A DNA stretch of 64,000 bases, from contig CALHPK010000001.1 of NCBI GenBank assembly GCA_938036315.1, positions 1 to 64,000 on the forward strand, given 5' to 3'. Positions 44,083 to 53,438 of the stretch are shown in pieces. Source of the stretch: an uncultured bacterium (lineage in GTDB: Bacteria > Calescibacteriota > Calescibacteriia > Calescibacteriales > Calescibacteriaceae). A program made the position numbers and the translations under genes. A model generated the notes under the pieces. It worked only from the letters and a program-made list of their open reading frames with translations, was not told the origin of the DNA and made no database searches. How positions within the stretch are numbered: position 1 is the stretch's first letter; each line of letters starts with the position of its first letter.

Positions 44083-46383
44083 ATGAAAAGTTTATCTGTT
44101 CCGATAGAGAAAGAGCTGGTCTCATCTTATCTGAGTTACTCACTCAGCGTAATAATAGGGAGAGCATTACCTGATATAAGAGATGGTCTCAAACCTGTTC
44201 AGAGAAGAATAATATGGACAATGTGGGAAGATGGAGTTACATCTAAAAGTCAGTACAGAAAGAGTGCGAAAATTGTTGGTAGTTGTATAGGTAAGTATCA
44301 TCCTCATGGAGACAAGCCGGTGTATGATGCTCTGGTAAGACTTGCTCAGGACTTTGTGATGCGCTACCCCTTGGTTGATGGGCAAGGTAACTTTGGATCC
44401 ATAGATGGAGATGAGCCTGCTGCAATGAGATACTCTGAGGCTCGTATGACCCAGATAGCTGAAGAACTTTTGAAAGATATAGAGGAGGAAACTGTTGATT
44501 TTGCTCCAAACTATGACGAGACCGCCTACGAGCCTAAATATCTTCCCGCAAGATTCCCAAACCTACTTGTCAACGGTACATCTGGGATTGCTGTTGGAAT
44601 GAGCACTTCGATCCCACCCCACAATCTTGGCGAAGTTCTTGATGCACTGATTTACCTACTTGACAATCCAAAGGCATCTTCTGATCAAATAATGAAAATA
44701 ATAAAGGGACCCGATTTTCCAACCGGGGGAATTGTTGTGGGCGATCTAAAAACTATATACAAAGATGGGAAGGGACAGTTTTCTATATACTCTCGGTATA
44801 AGATAGAAAGGAATGGGAAACACAAGCTTTTGGTATTTTATGAGGTTCCGTATCAGCAGAACAAATCAAAAATAGTTGAGAGAATTGCGGAGCTTATAAG
44901 AGAAAAGGCAGTAGAAGGCATTGTAAGAGTTGCGGATGAGTCCGACAGGCACGGCATAAGAATAGTGATAGAAGTTAAAGAAGGGTATGAAATAGAGCCG
45001 ATTGTTGCTCACCTTTATGAGAAAGCTGGACTGAAATCGAACTTTTATGTGAATATGCTAGCACTTGATGGAGTTCAGCCCATATCTACTAATCTTCTGG
45101 AGATCCTTCAGAAATTTATTGATTTCAGGCAAGATATAATTGTTCGTAGGACAAATTTCAGACTAGCAAAAGCGCAAAACAGACTACATATTTTGGAAGG
45201 TCTTATGAAAGCAATAGATATTCTGGACGATATAATTGAAACAATAAGGAGTTCGGAGAATCAAGAGAAGGCTAAACAAGCCCTCATAGAGGATTTCGGA
45301 TTCTCTGATATTCAAGCGCAATCAATTCTTGATATGCGTCTTGGGAGACTGGCAAAACTTGAAGCAGAATCTATCAGAAAAGAATATGAAGAGACCAAAA
45401 AGGAAGTAAACAAGCTCAAAAAAATTCTCCAAGATCCAAAGGAGCTAAAGAATGTTATGATCGAAGAATTTAAGGAAATAAAGAATAAATATGCAGATCA
45501 GAGAAGATCGGCTATATCAGAAACCCCACCTATTGGTGAATTAGAAACCTCCCAGGAGCTTAAAGTTGTTATCACTCCAGACTTTTTTGTAAGCACTTTC
45601 GCAAAAGCTGAGAGAATAAAAAGAATTGCAGTAAGGTCATCATTTATCACATCAGGAGACTTAGCTGTAGTGAGCAATCTCGGGAAGGTATACAGGGTGA
45701 AAATTGAGAGGATAAAGAGTTGGACGGAAAAAGGAACACCTATCAAATCCTTAGTCAGACTCTCAAAAAATGAAGAAATAGTATATGTAGCACCCGCAGA
45801 CGAGGAGAAAAATCTCGTATTTCTTTCAAGGAAAGGCTTCACAAAAAAGTTCAGATTAAAGGAAGTTTATGATCTTACTGCAAGGGGGGAAGTCATTTTC
45901 GAATTAGAAGAAGGAGATGAGATAAAGGATGCAACTGAATGTTCTGAAGGGGACTCCATATTTTTCGTATCTGAGTCAGGGATGATCTTAGGAGTTAATG
46001 AATCTGAAATCACATCTAGAGTTTCCCGAGCTATTGAACTACCAGAAGGAGTATCAACTTTGTGTGTCGTATCTAAATCAAAAGAAGATAAACTACTTAT
46101 ATGTGCTACCCAGAAAACTATAAAAGCTGTAAGATCTGATGAACTGAAAATTCAGAGCAAGGGAGGTGTCGGCATAATTCTTTTCCCAGAAAAAGCCGGA
46201 AAAGTAATCGATGTACTGTTTGTCAGCGATGAAAATGACGAGATCTGCATAACCTATAAAAAAGATGACAAAGAATATTTCAAATATATTTCCGTTAAGA
46301 AAATTCCCGTTTTATCACGCCAGGCAGTAGGTAAAGAGCTTGTCGATGGAGAAATCATAAGTCTTGGGAAGGTTATAGGGTAG
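44083..46383 (+). CDS. gyrA: DNA gyrase / topoisomerase IV subunit A
   Basis: This is the DNA-cleaving subunit of a type IIA topoisomerase. The 766-aa protein has the winged-helix domain ([49 protein letters not shown]), catalytic Tyr117 in [10 protein letters not shown], the tower and coiled coil (about 360-500), and a C-terminal beta-pinwheel (about 500-760) with repeats such as [15 protein letters not shown] and [14 protein letters not shown]. The GyrA-box, normally QRRGGKG, is degenerate (IQSKGGVG), which leaves gyrase versus topo IV open. In the quinolone-determining region the residues matching E. coli Ser83 and Ala84 are Lys78 and Pro79, while the Asp87 match is kept (Asp82). No gyrB is adjacent. 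Confidence 0.92.
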   Translation: MKSLSVPIEKELVSSYLSYSLSVIIGRALPDIRDGLKPVQRRIIWTMWEDGVTSKSQYRKSAKIVGSCIGKYHPHGDKPVYDALVRLAQDFVMRYPLVDGQGNFGSIDGDEPAAMRYSEARMTQIAEELLKDIEEETVDFAPNYDETAYEPKYLPARFPNLLVNGTSGIAVGMSTSIPPHNLGEVLDALIYLLDNPKASSDQIMKIIKGPDFPTGGIVVGDLKTIYKDGKGQFSIYSRYKIERNGKHKLLVFYEVPYQQNKSKIVERIAELIREKAVEGIVRVADESDRHGIRIVIEVKEGYEIEPIVAHLYEKAGLKSNFYVNMLALDGVQPISTNLLEILQKFIDFRQDIIVRRTNFRLAKAQNRLHILEGLMKAIDILDDIIETIRSSENQEKAKQALIEDFGFSDIQAQSILDMRLGRLAKLEAESIRKEYEETKKEVNKLKKILQDPKELKNVMIEEFKEIKNKYADQRRSAISETPPIGELETSQELKVVITPDFFVSTFAKAERIKRIAVRSSFITSGDLAVVSNLGKVYRVKIERIKSWTEKGTPIKSLVRLSKNEEIVYVAPADEEKNLVFLSRKGFTKKFRLKEVYDLTARGEVIFELEEGDEIKDATECSEGDSIFFVSESGMILGVNESEITSRVSRAIELPEGVSTLCVVSKSKEDKLLICATQKTIKAVRSDELKIQSKGGVGIILFPEKAGKVIDVLFVSDENDEICITYKKDDKEYFKYISVKKIPVLSRQAVGKELVDGEIISLGKVIG

Positions 46384-46411
46384 TAGCAAACAGATCTGAG
46401 CAAGATAGATT

Positions 46412-47029
46412 TCAGAACCTATGTGATATTCCTCCAAATATAGCACTCTGACCGAAGGATTGCATCTCCAGTGTTATAAATGTGTCAGGATTGAGATGAT
46501 AATCCCCACCAACCACTATTAGGAATCGTGAATTTGGTCTTGACCTTAGCTCCTCACCATTTTTGAATCTCAGGAGAAAATCTTTATATCCACCACCGAC
46601 GTATGCTATTGAATGCGCCACCCTGAAACTCATAGTAGGAACGATTTGCCAGAAAATCGCATTCGGGAATTTACTCCGAGAAACACTAGCAAGAAATGGC
46701 ATAATTTCAATATGCGAATCAATACTTATATTTACAGTTCTTTGCTTTGATAAAAAAGTAAGCTTTGTTCCGATTCCAAAATTGTTCAGATTAGGTATGG
46801 GATCAACTGGAGCCAGATTTTTTATTCCTATGAGCCCATATACGAAAAATTCATCTACAAAGGAATATCCAAACTTACCGTTGATGCTAAGTGATGAAAG
46901 AGGGGTTATACTTTTGTTATCAGTTTCAACAAGAGAATAACCTATAAAGCCTCCCATCTCAAAGGTATTAAAATTTGGAGTTATAGTACCTCCTCCCCCG
47001 AGAAATCCTATGAAAATTAAGATCTCCAT
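46412..47029 (-). CDS. Predicted outer-membrane beta-barrel protein
   Basis: This 205-aa protein consists of alternating amphipathic strands (MGGFIGYSLVETDN, LSINGKFGYSF, FFVYGLIGIKNL, NFGIGTKLTFL) and ends in Phe (FGGISHRF), the usual C-terminal recognition residue for BamA-inserted barrels. The N-terminal signal is unusually short (MEILIFIGFLGGGG) with no basic n-region, yet a perfect TATAAT 7 nt upstream supports this start. Size fits an 8-stranded barrel. It is convergent with gyrA (28 nt). No specific family is recognised; it is a structural or channel protein at best guess. Confidence 0.65.
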   Translation of the reverse strand: MEILIFIGFLGGGGTITPNFNTFEMGGFIGYSLVETDNKSITPLSSLSINGKFGYSFVDEFFVYGLIGIKNLAPVDPIPNLNNFGIGTKLTFLSKQRTVNISIDSHIEIMPFLASVSRSKFPNAIFWQIVPTMSFRVAHSIAYVGGGYKDFLLRFKNGEELRSRPNSRFLIVVGGDYHLNPDTFITLEMQSFGQSAIFGGISHRF

Positions 47030-47036
47030 AGTAATA

Positions 47037-47042
47037 ATTATA
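47037..47042 (-). promoter_or_regulatory. Consensus -10 box of a leaderless promoter (beta-barrel gene)
   Basis: A perfect TATAAT on the minus strand lies 7 nt before the ATG at 47029 and leaves no space for an untranslated leader. Confidence 0.55.
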
Positions 47043-47169
47043 CAAATTTGAGATACTCAAGATAGAACTGATATTAGCAAGTGAGAAGATTGGTAATAAC
47101 CTAAATTGCTTACATCACTTTCTAAGCAAATTTCATATCGATATCATAAATCAATACCATATATATGAT

Positions 47170-47739
47170 ATGAATACAATCAAAATAAATGGAATCAGAA
47201 CAGTGTTCAGAATAACATTTTTTATTTTTGTGTTGTTTTGGCATTTCATTCAAGTTAGCAATTTATACGCTTATGAAGATTATGACCAAGAAGAAGAAGG
47301 AGTAGATATTATCTACCTGTCACATAGATATATTGGGTATTCCATCTTAGCATTGGCAGTCCTGAATGGTGCTTTAGGTTACTATATTATTAATTTGTAC
47401 GAGAAAGGAGAGCGTGTTCCCAGCTACTCAAGGTATGTACATAAGAGGCTTGGCGTTGGAATTGCTGGTCTATCAATTCTGCAATCTGCCCTTGGATACA
47501 TAGAGTTCTGGAAGCTTAGGAAGGAAGAGGGCGGTTCAAGAAGGAGATTCATACATATGATCCTGTCTACTGTGGCTACAGCTGGTTTTATTGCTGCCAC
47601 ACTTTTTGGCGAAGATGCTCGTGAGAGGATTGAAAAAGGTAGGGCATCAAGTATAGCTGGTTCTTACCTAAATCATATGACCGTGGGACTACTTTCTATT
47701 TCGTTAGTTTTCACAACCGCTATCATAATAGCATGGTGA
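47170..47739 (+). CDS. Four-helix membrane protein, cytochrome b561-like
   Basis: This 189-aa protein has an N-terminal signal-like helix, an acidic stretch (EDYDQEEEGVD), and then four TM helices each carrying a His near one end: His52 (LSHRYIGYSILALAVLNG), His91 (YVHKRLGVGIAGLSILQS), His129 (RRFIHMILSTVATAGFIAATLFG) and His169 (YLNHMTVGLLSISLVFTTA). Four His in four consecutive helices is the arrangement that ligates two b-type hemes in cytochrome b561 relatives, so a diheme membrane electron carrier is plausible. This is inferred from spacing; overall similarity to known b561 proteins cannot be judged by eye. It stands alone between the barrel gene and gmd (convergent). Confidence 0.55.
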   Translation: MNTIKINGIRTVFRITFFIFVLFWHFIQVSNLYAYEDYDQEEEGVDIIYLSHRYIGYSILALAVLNGALGYYIINLYEKGERVPSYSRYVHKRLGVGIAGLSILQSALGYIEFWKLRKEEGGSRRRFIHMILSTVATAGFIAATLFGEDARERIEKGRASSIAGSYLNHMTVGLLSISLVFTTAIIIAW

Positions 47740-47828
47740 TACCTCAGCTACAGGCTAATCAAAATCAGTAACTGCACTCAAGTTGTCTGCAAGAAGAGAG
47801 TATACCATCCCGGTTGAGATCTTCAGCA

Positions 47829-48974
47829 CTATTCAGATCTTGCGTGATAAGAAATTTTATGGTCAGTGTAACTGAATCCCTTTTCAGCTAATATTTTAAT
47901 CCCCTTCCCTGGAGGTTCGAGTCCGACATTTTTCATATCGTAGTCGGTCATAATCATTACGAGCTCTTTGAATGTTATGCGGGGTGACCATCCGAGTTTC
48001 TTCATAGCTTTTGATGGATCTGCCTGAAGGAATTCAACCTCTGTGGGTCTGAGGTATCGCGGATCGATCTCAATAACTACATCTGATGGACGAAGCAAGT
48101 TGGAATATTTACTATCTACGCTTTTGACTATTCCCTTTGTTTGTAATCCTTCGCCTTTCCATTCTATTTCTACTCCTGCGTACGAAAAAGCAAGCTCTAT
48201 GAATTCTTTTACTGAATGGCTTTCTCCTGTTCCAACGACATAGTCATCTGGTTCATCTTGCTGTAGCATGCGCCACATAACTTCCACATATTCAGGAGCA
48301 AATCCCCAATCTCTTTTTGCATATAAATTTCCGATGTAGAGTTTTTTCTGCTTTCCAGCCAGAATATGAGCAAGTCCACGAGTTACCTTTCTTGTTACAA
48401 ATGTTTCACCTCTTCTTGGACTTTCATGATTGAAAAGAATTCCATTACATGCAAAGATATTATATGATTCTCTGTAATTTACAGTTATCCAGTAGGCATA
48501 AACTTTAGCTGTTGCATAAGGACTTCTTGGTCTGAACGGTGTAGTTTCATTCTGAGGAGGGGGAGAACTTCCAAACATTTCAGAAGAAGATGCCTGATAG
48601 AATTTTGATTTTACTCCGCTCCTTCTTATCGCCTCAAGAATCCGAGTCGTGCCAAGTCCTGTTACATCACCTGTGTATTCTGGTATATCGAAGCTAACTT
48701 TCACGTGAGATTGAGCCCCAAGATGATATATCTCATCAGGTTTTATGTTATATACAAGTTCGGTTATCTCTCCTGAATCGGATAGATCACCGTAATGGAG
48801 GAAAAGTCTGGCTGATGGCTCATGAGGATCGACATATATATGGTCAATTCTATGAGTATTGAATGTACTAGCCCTTCTTATTAATCCGTGAACTATGTAT
48901 CCTTTAGATAGCAAAAATTCCGCAAGATAAGATCCGTCCTGTCCTGTTATTCCGGTTATAAGGGCAACAGGCAT
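47829..48974 (-). CDS. gmd: GDP-mannose 4,6-dehydratase
   Basis: Gmd converts GDP-mannose to GDP-4-keto-6-deoxymannose, precursor of GDP-fucose, GDP-rhamnose, GDP-perosamine and others. The 381-aa SDR protein shows [93 protein letters not shown] (catalytic YxxxK), [21 protein letters not shown] and [12 protein letters not shown], all in order and at normal length. The follow-up reductase or epimerase (fcl, rmd) is not adjacent. TATCTT lies 7 nt before the ATG. It feeds deoxyhexose into surface glycans made by the transferases in the window. Confidence 0.95.
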   Translation of the reverse strand: MPVALITGITGQDGSYLAEFLLSKGYIVHGLIRRASTFNTHRIDHIYVDPHEPSARLFLHYGDLSDSGEITELVYNIKPDEIYHLGAQSHVKVSFDIPEYTGDVTGLGTTRILEAIRRSGVKSKFYQASSSEMFGSSPPPQNETTPFRPRSPYATAKVYAYWITVNYRESYNIFACNGILFNHESPRRGETFVTRKVTRGLAHILAGKQKKLYIGNLYAKRDWGFAPEYVEVMWRMLQQDEPDDYVVGTGESHSVKEFIELAFSYAGVEIEWKGEGLQTKGIVKSVDSKYSNLLRPSDVVIEIDPRYLRPTEVEFLQADPSKAMKKLGWSPRITFKELVMIMTDYDMKNVGLEPPGKGIKILAEKGFSYTDHKISYHARSE

Positions 48975-49022
48975 AATTAAGAAGATATTTTCTGCTGGTC
49001 TGAATTTACATTTTGCTGAAGA

Positions 49023-49361
49023 TTATTGCTTCACCGTGGAGAGGATATCTGGCATAAAAATAAACAAAATTATAGCAAATATAACAAGTGGGATCAGAGC
49101 AAGAGAAATTATTATTCTACCTTCATACTTCAGGTGCATATAATAAAGTGCAATGAGTAGTCCTTTTATAGTGCTTATTGTGAATACAAATGGGGGAGCA
49201 TATTCTCTGTGAACAATTGCAGAGATAACAACCGACAGCACAGTAAGAACAAGAAGTCCCACGTAGATTTTGACATAGGGGGGATGGGAATTATGTTCTT
49301 CTCCCTTAGGATGGGAATTGTGTTCTTCTCCTTTACTTGTTGTTTTCATTTTTACACCCAT
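49023..49361 (-). CDS. coxD: Cytochrome c oxidase subunit IV (prokaryotic type)
   Basis: This is the small fourth subunit of aa3-type oxidase, which stabilises the complex. The 112-aa product has three TM helices (VKIYVGLLVLTVLSVVIS; FVFTISTIKGLLIALYYMHLKYE; IIISLALIPLVIFAIILFIFM), with the YYMHLKYE signature of the bacterial COX4/CyoD-like family. The N-terminal tail holds a tandem duplication, KGEEHNSHP twice, encoded by a 27-bp repeat. The start follows GGAGGAGGTGCT, a strong ribosome-binding site. It is the last gene of the operon cytochrome c - II - I - III - IV, 12 nt after subunit III. Confidence 0.88.
   Translation of the reverse strand: MGVKMKTTSKGEEHNSHPKGEEHNSHPPYVKIYVGLLVLTVLSVVISAIVHREYAPPFVFTISTIKGLLIALYYMHLKYEGRIIISLALIPLVIFAIILFIFMPDILSTVKQ
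49281..49334 (-). repeat. 27-bp tandem duplication inside coxD
   Basis: Two adjacent 27-bp units encode KGEEHNSHP-KGEEHNSHP in the N-terminal tail of oxidase subunit IV. The units differ at a few silent positions, so the duplication is not brand-new and has been kept in frame. Confidence 0.85.
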
Positions 49362-49373
49362 AGCACCTCCTCC

Positions 49374-49976
49374 TCAAGTTAAGTAAAAGAGTGGAAAGAT
49401 ATAAAGCCAAACTATATCAACAAAATGCCAATACAAAGCTGCATTCTCAACAGCTTCTGGAACTTTCTTCTTTTTTATATACAGCATAACTCCAAAGATA
49501 ATCAGAGTTCCTGCTAAAACATGCAAACCATGAAGTCCTGTTGTAGTGTAGTATGACATCCAGAAAACATTTCTTGATGGGACGAAACCGTGGTGAATCT
49601 CCCTTGAGTACTCTACGAACTTCAAACCAACAAACACAAGTCCGCACAAAGCTGTAAGTCCTAAAAAAAGTTGAGCTTTACCCCAGTTATATGAAAATGC
49701 TGACTGATGAGATAAAACAGCCGTTAGACTTCCGGTGAGCAGTACAAGAGTATTTATAAATGCTATCGTAGCATTTGTATGTACAGATTCCTCAAACCAA
49801 TGAGGATAGCTTAATCTGAAAAGGATCACAGATGCCACTATCCCTCCAAGAATTACTATCTCGCCGGCAAGGAAAATCCAGAATCCAATCTTTTGGAACG
49901 GTATGCCAACTTTTTCATATTCTTGACCTATTTGTATCTCTTGAATCTCAACTTCTCTGACACCTTCTGCTTTCAT
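49374..49976 (-). CDS. coxC: Cytochrome c oxidase subunit III
   Basis: Subunit III supports the proton-pumping heme-copper oxidase in the inner membrane. The 200-aa protein has five TM helices in the short bacterial form, with QKIGFWIFLAGEIVILGGI, NTLVLLTGSLTAVLSHQSAF, FLGLTALCGLVFVGLKFVEYSREIHHGF, TTGLHGLHVLAGTLIIFG and ALYWHFVDIVWLYIFPLFYL. The HGLHVLAG and YWHFVDIVW motifs are diagnostic. A ribosome-binding site (GGGGAGG, 8 nt) precedes the ATG. It lies between subunits I and IV in one operon. Confidence 0.94.
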   Translation of the reverse strand: MKAEGVREVEIQEIQIGQEYEKVGIPFQKIGFWIFLAGEIVILGGIVASVILFRLSYPHWFEESVHTNATIAFINTLVLLTGSLTAVLSHQSAFSYNWGKAQLFLGLTALCGLVFVGLKFVEYSREIHHGFVPSRNVFWMSYYTTTGLHGLHVLAGTLIIFGVMLYIKKKKVPEAVENAALYWHFVDIVWLYIFPLFYLT

Positions 49977-49999
49977 TTTTCTGACCTCCCCTTTTTCTT

Positions 50000-51688
50000 T
50001 TATTTTTCAGCTGTCTCGCCTTTGAGTTTGACAAGCCTTCCTTGAGGTATGAAATCAATATCCTTACCATTTTTTGCATATTCGTACGGACCTCGCTCTA
50101 CCAGAGGGGCAAAATTTCCCCAGTTAAGATGAGGTGGGGGTGAGGGGGCAAGCCATTCCAAGGTTGTAGATTCCCATGGATTTGGCTCTGTCTCTTTCTC
50201 ACCAGCAAAAATACTGTAAAAGAACACAAATATGAAGACAACCTGTGTTGCAAGAAGAAGCACAGTTGAAATAGTCATAAGCTCATGTATCCACTGATAT
50301 TTTTGGAGATACCCAAGCTCTAACGCAGAATAATATCTACGTGGATGACCTGCAAGACCTAAAAAGAATGCCGGAAATGCAAATCCATTGTAAAAGACCA
50401 GAGTTAGGATAGCATGCCACTTACCAAATGTATAGTTTATCCTGCGACCAAACATCTTAGGAAACCAATGGTAGATTCCGGCTAAAGAAGAAAGAACAGC
50501 TATTGTAAAAACCGTATAATGGAAGTGTGCAACGACAAAATAGGTGTCATGAAAATATATGTCAGATGCAACAGCTCCCAAAGGTAACCCCGTAAGTCCC
50601 CCTATGATAAACATCAGGAAGGCAAATAATCCAAATAAGAAAGCGGGAGTAAACCTTATTGATCCTCCAGCAAGGGTTAGCCCTAAGACTACAAGACTCA
50701 TTGAAAAAGGAACAGAGATAAGGACTGTTGTTATTGAGAACCCCAGAGCTGAAATTGTATTAATCCCTGCAACGAACTGGTGATGAGCCCAAACTAAAAA
50801 GCTCAAAATAGCTGCTACGATGTTAGCGTAAACAAAAGTCTTATAGCTAAAAATTGGTCTCCTTGCATATGTTGTAAAAACCTCGGCTAGTATGCCCAAA
50901 GCTGGGAAAAGGATGACATAGACCTCCGGATGCCCGAAAAACCAGAAAAGATGCTGCCACAAAATCGGATCTCCTGCTTTCCCAGCTTCAACCCTGAAAA
51001 AATGAGTTCCAAGATTTATGTCAAGAAGGAGCATAAGTGCACCAGCTATCAAAGGTGCAACTGAAAACAAAAAAACCAAAGATGCTATAACTTCCATCCA
51101 TATAAATATCGGGAGTCTCATAAATGTGAGTCCACGGACTCTCATTGTAAGAACGGTTGTGACAAAGTTTACCCCTCCCATAAGCATTGAAGCAAATTCA
51201 AAAGCTAAAGCAAGCAGAAATAAATTTGCACCCCATTTTGCTCCGATGAGAACCTCAGGATTGGCGCTCAATGGCGGATAGACTGTCCACCCACCTGAAA
51301 AAGCACCGCCGGGGACAAACATAGAGAGAATAAGGATCACTGCTGACAGAAAGAAGGTCCAGTAAGACATCATATTTAAAGTTGGGAAAGCCATATCCCG
51401 AGCACCTATCATCAATGGGATAAGAACATTCCCAAACCCTCCAAGGAGAATGGGCATAGCAACCCAGAAGAACATAATTGCTCCATGCAAAGTGACAAAT
51501 GCATTATATTGTTCGTGAGAAAGAAAACCAGGATTTGCAAGGTTTATCCTGAAAAAGAGAGCGAGCACTCCACCGAAAATAGCCATCACAATTCCTGTGA
51601 TAAGATACTGCTTCCCGATCACCTTGTGGTCAGTTGAGAAGATATACCTTTTTATGAAACTTTCTTCTCTGTGATGCTCCCCACTCAT
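50000..51688 (-). CDS. coxA: Cytochrome c oxidase subunit I (aa3 type)
   Basis: This is the catalytic subunit carrying heme a, heme a3 and CuB, reducing O2 to water with proton pumping. The protein (562 aa from ATG 51688) has 12 TM helices. Landmarks are FVTLHGAIMFFWV (heme a His), WQHLFWFFGHPEVYVILFPALG with the His-Tyr pair of the CuB site and D/K-channel Glu, VWAHHQFVAGI (CuB His-His), and HDTYFVVAHFHYTVF (heme ligands). The HPEVY motif with Glu is that of A-type oxidases. The track start at 51706 adds six residues, but GGGAGGT sits 7 nt before 51688. A terminal WNSTTLEWLAPSPPP-like segment (WESTTLEWLAPSPPPHLNWG) is also family-typical. Confidence 0.96.
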   Translation of the reverse strand: MSGEHHREESFIKRYIFSTDHKVIGKQYLITGIVMAIFGGVLALFFRINLANPGFLSHEQYNAFVTLHGAIMFFWVAMPILLGGFGNVLIPLMIGARDMAFPTLNMMSYWTFFLSAVILILSMFVPGGAFSGGWTVYPPLSANPEVLIGAKWGANLFLLALAFEFASMLMGGVNFVTTVLTMRVRGLTFMRLPIFIWMEVIASLVFLFSVAPLIAGALMLLLDINLGTHFFRVEAGKAGDPILWQHLFWFFGHPEVYVILFPALGILAEVFTTYARRPIFSYKTFVYANIVAAILSFLVWAHHQFVAGINTISALGFSITTVLISVPFSMSLVVLGLTLAGGSIRFTPAFLFGLFAFLMFIIGGLTGLPLGAVASDIYFHDTYFVVAHFHYTVFTIAVLSSLAGIYHWFPKMFGRRINYTFGKWHAILTLVFYNGFAFPAFFLGLAGHPRRYYSALELGYLQKYQWIHELMTISTVLLLATQVVFIFVFFYSIFAGEKETEPNPWESTTLEWLAPSPPPHLNWGNFAPLVERGPYEYAKNGKDIDFIPQGRLVKLKGETAEK

Positions 51689-51704
51689 ATTACTACCTCC
51701 CATC
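51689..51704 (-). promoter_or_regulatory. Ribosome-binding site that decides the coxA start
   Basis: On the minus strand GGGAGGT ends about 7 nt before ATG 51688 (MSGEHHREES). The upstream in-frame ATG at 51706 would place this Shine-Dalgarno inside the coding sequence, so the downstream start is preferred. Confidence 0.7.
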
Positions 51705-51709
51705 ACTTT

Positions 51710-52429
51710 TTATCTTTTAAATTCATACATAGAAATTATATCTTCAGAATTGTAAATAGGATTTTTAATCCATTCTTTATATTTTTCTTCCTCCATAACT
51801 ATCATTATTCCTTTCATGCTGTAGTGCATAGAACCACAGAGTTCTGCACAAGCTATATCATATTGCCCCTCAGCAGTTGGTTTGAACCATACATAAGTAG
51901 TCCTTCCAGGGATAGTATCATACTTCATTCGAACATTTGGAATGAAAAGAGAGTGTAAAGTATCACCTGATGTCATTTTCAGAAATACGTAGTAGTTTTT
52001 CGGAACAACTAATACATTGGCAAGTTTAAAATCATCAGAGGTACCGAACTTTCCGTCTTCCCCTGGATAGATGAATGTCCAGAAAAATTGCCTTCCTATA
52101 ACATTTACCTCAACATACTTTTCTCCTTTCTGTAAAGCTTCTTTCTTAATTTTGTCAATAGGTCTGATGTAAAAGTAAGCCCAGGCATATGAGCTTGTAA
52201 CAAGGAGCACAAGGTCGAATATAATCATAGCAAAATCGATATAAATAACCTTTTTGAGGAGTGGAGGGACATCCTGCAGTGGGAATGGGTTTTTTGATCT
52301 CCTAAATTTGAAAATCATATATAGCACTATAGCAAAAGAGACAATCCCTATAACGATTCCTCCCCCTATTGAAATTTTCAGAACTAAATCGATCAGATGT
52401 CCATCTGCGGATATATTAACGGGAAGCAT
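51710..52429 (-). CDS. coxB: Cytochrome c oxidase subunit II (CuA)
   Basis: Subunit II receives electrons from cytochrome c at a binuclear CuA site. The 239-aa protein has an N-terminal pair of TM helices (LVLKISIGGGIVIGIVSFAIVLYMIF, about 14-40, and VIYIDFAMIIFDLVLLVTSSYAWAYFYI, about 63-90) and a periplasmic cupredoxin domain with VNVIGRQFFWTFIYPG, DTLHSLFIPNVRMKYDTIPGR (first CuA His) and CAELCGSMHYSMKGIMIV (Cys, Cys, His, Met ligands). All CuA ligands are present. There is no lipobox or fused heme domain; the cytochrome c is a separate gene just upstream, overlapping by 14 nt. GGGGG stands about 13 nt before the ATG. Confidence 0.94.
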   Translation of the reverse strand: MLPVNISADGHLIDLVLKISIGGGIVIGIVSFAIVLYMIFKFRRSKNPFPLQDVPPLLKKVIYIDFAMIIFDLVLLVTSSYAWAYFYIRPIDKIKKEALQKGEKYVEVNVIGRQFFWTFIYPGEDGKFGTSDDFKLANVLVVPKNYYVFLKMTSGDTLHSLFIPNVRMKYDTIPGRTTYVWFKPTAEGQYDIACAELCGSMHYSMKGIMIVMEEEKYKEWIKNPIYNSEDIISMYEFKR

Positions 52430-53336
52430 TCTTTATAGTACCCCCTTCTTTTTGTAAGTGTAATATATAAGCTACTAAATTCCAAATAGTTTCATCTCCA
52501 AGGTGCGCCCATGGTGTCATCGTCGTCCCCCCGATACCATCTCTTATTGTGACGAAAATGTAATCTGGTTTAGGTCTTCTCAGAGGCTCTTTTCCGAACC
52601 ATCGGGAACGCACAGCTTGGAAGGATGGAGCTCCATTTTCAAACTTCAGATTCCCATCTTTATCAAATTCGTACCAGAAAGAAGGTTGCACTAAAGGTTC
52701 TTCTCCAGCTTCTGGATTCCTATGGCAGGCAATACAGAATGATCTGAAAACTTCTCTCCCCTTCTCTACTCTTTCGGGAGTCATAAGGTCATCTGGTGGT
52801 TCAGGATAATATCTTGATTCAACTTTCACAAATCTCCATTTTGGATTCAGAGTTTTTATATACTCTATTATTGCTTTCAAGTCCCGCTCAGAAAGATTTG
52901 GATAACCTGGCATCGGTGTGCCTTGCAATCCCTCTTTTATGATACTTTTCAGATCCTCATCAGAAGCAAGTTCCCCCATGAATCCAGATCCGAATTTAAA
53001 AACTACCTTACCATCTTTGTGGTATTTTCCTGTAAAATCTCTTGCATAGATTGGATCACCTAAGTCAGTTTTGAGTCCTTCTGGGGTTACAGGCAAGGAA
53101 TCCCCATTTCTACCATGGCAGGTTGCACACATATTTTCATAAAGATGCGCTCCCCTTTTTACCATAGCTTCATCTGGCTTCCAGATCTCCTCTTTTCCCT
53201 CAAATTCCTTGAGAACTTTCTTGTAGTCCCATTCCAGCTTTGAAACTTTATATTCTGGATGCCCCCTTTTCACATACCACAATGGAACTCCTATGCAAAA
53301 AACTGTAATTATGACAGCTACTATGTACCCCTTCAT
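52416..53336 (-). CDS. Membrane-anchored diheme cytochrome c, first gene of the oxidase operon
   Basis: This 306-aa protein has one N-terminal TM anchor (YIVAVIITVFCIGVPLWYV) and two class I cytochrome c domains. The first has CATCHGRNGD (residues 70-74) with a distal Met in the GTPMPGYPNLSERDLKAIIEYI segment; the second has CIACHRNPE (about 200) with GGTTMTPWAHLGDETIWNLVAYIL. It should sit in the periplasm and deliver electrons to the CuA site of subunit II, encoded next in the operon (14-nt overlap). The second CxxCH domain resembles those of cbb3 CcoP or alternative-complex cytochromes only in general form. AGGAG 7 nt before the ATG gives a Shine-Dalgarno start, so this gene has an untranslated leader, unlike many neighbours. 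Confidence 0.9.
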   Translation of the reverse strand: MKGYIVAVIITVFCIGVPLWYVKRGHPEYKVSKLEWDYKKVLKEFEGKEEIWKPDEAMVKRGAHLYENMCATCHGRNGDSLPVTPEGLKTDLGDPIYARDFTGKYHKDGKVVFKFGSGFMGELASDEDLKSIIKEGLQGTPMPGYPNLSERDLKAIIEYIKTLNPKWRFVKVESRYYPEPPDDLMTPERVEKGREVFRSFCIACHRNPEAGEEPLVQPSFWYEFDKDGNLKFENGAPSFQAVRSRWFGKEPLRRPKPDYIFVTIRDGIGGTTMTPWAHLGDETIWNLVAYILHLQKEGGTIKNASR

Positions 53337-53412
53337 TCTTATACTCCTTTGCTTTTTCTACTCACAAATTTTAAAAATTTTCTAAATTTAAAAAATTCCC
53401 CAAATCATTCAT

Positions 53413-53438
53413 ATTAGTAATTAGAACTTTTTACTAAT
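53413..53438. promoter_or_regulatory. Inverted repeat upstream of the cytochrome oxidase operon
   Basis: ATTAGTAA-N10-TTACTAAT is an exact inverted repeat with 8-bp arms and centres about one helical turn and a half apart, located 75-100 bp before the first gene of the oxidase operon. This is a typical footprint for a dimeric transcription factor. The rest of the 246-bp gap is AT-rich, with a CAGGATTTA direct repeat near 53508-53540. Confidence 0.4.

Noticed and set aside
46563-46940. 125-aa plus ORF
   Set aside because: Antisense to the beta-barrel gene, which has a consensus promoter and barrel features.
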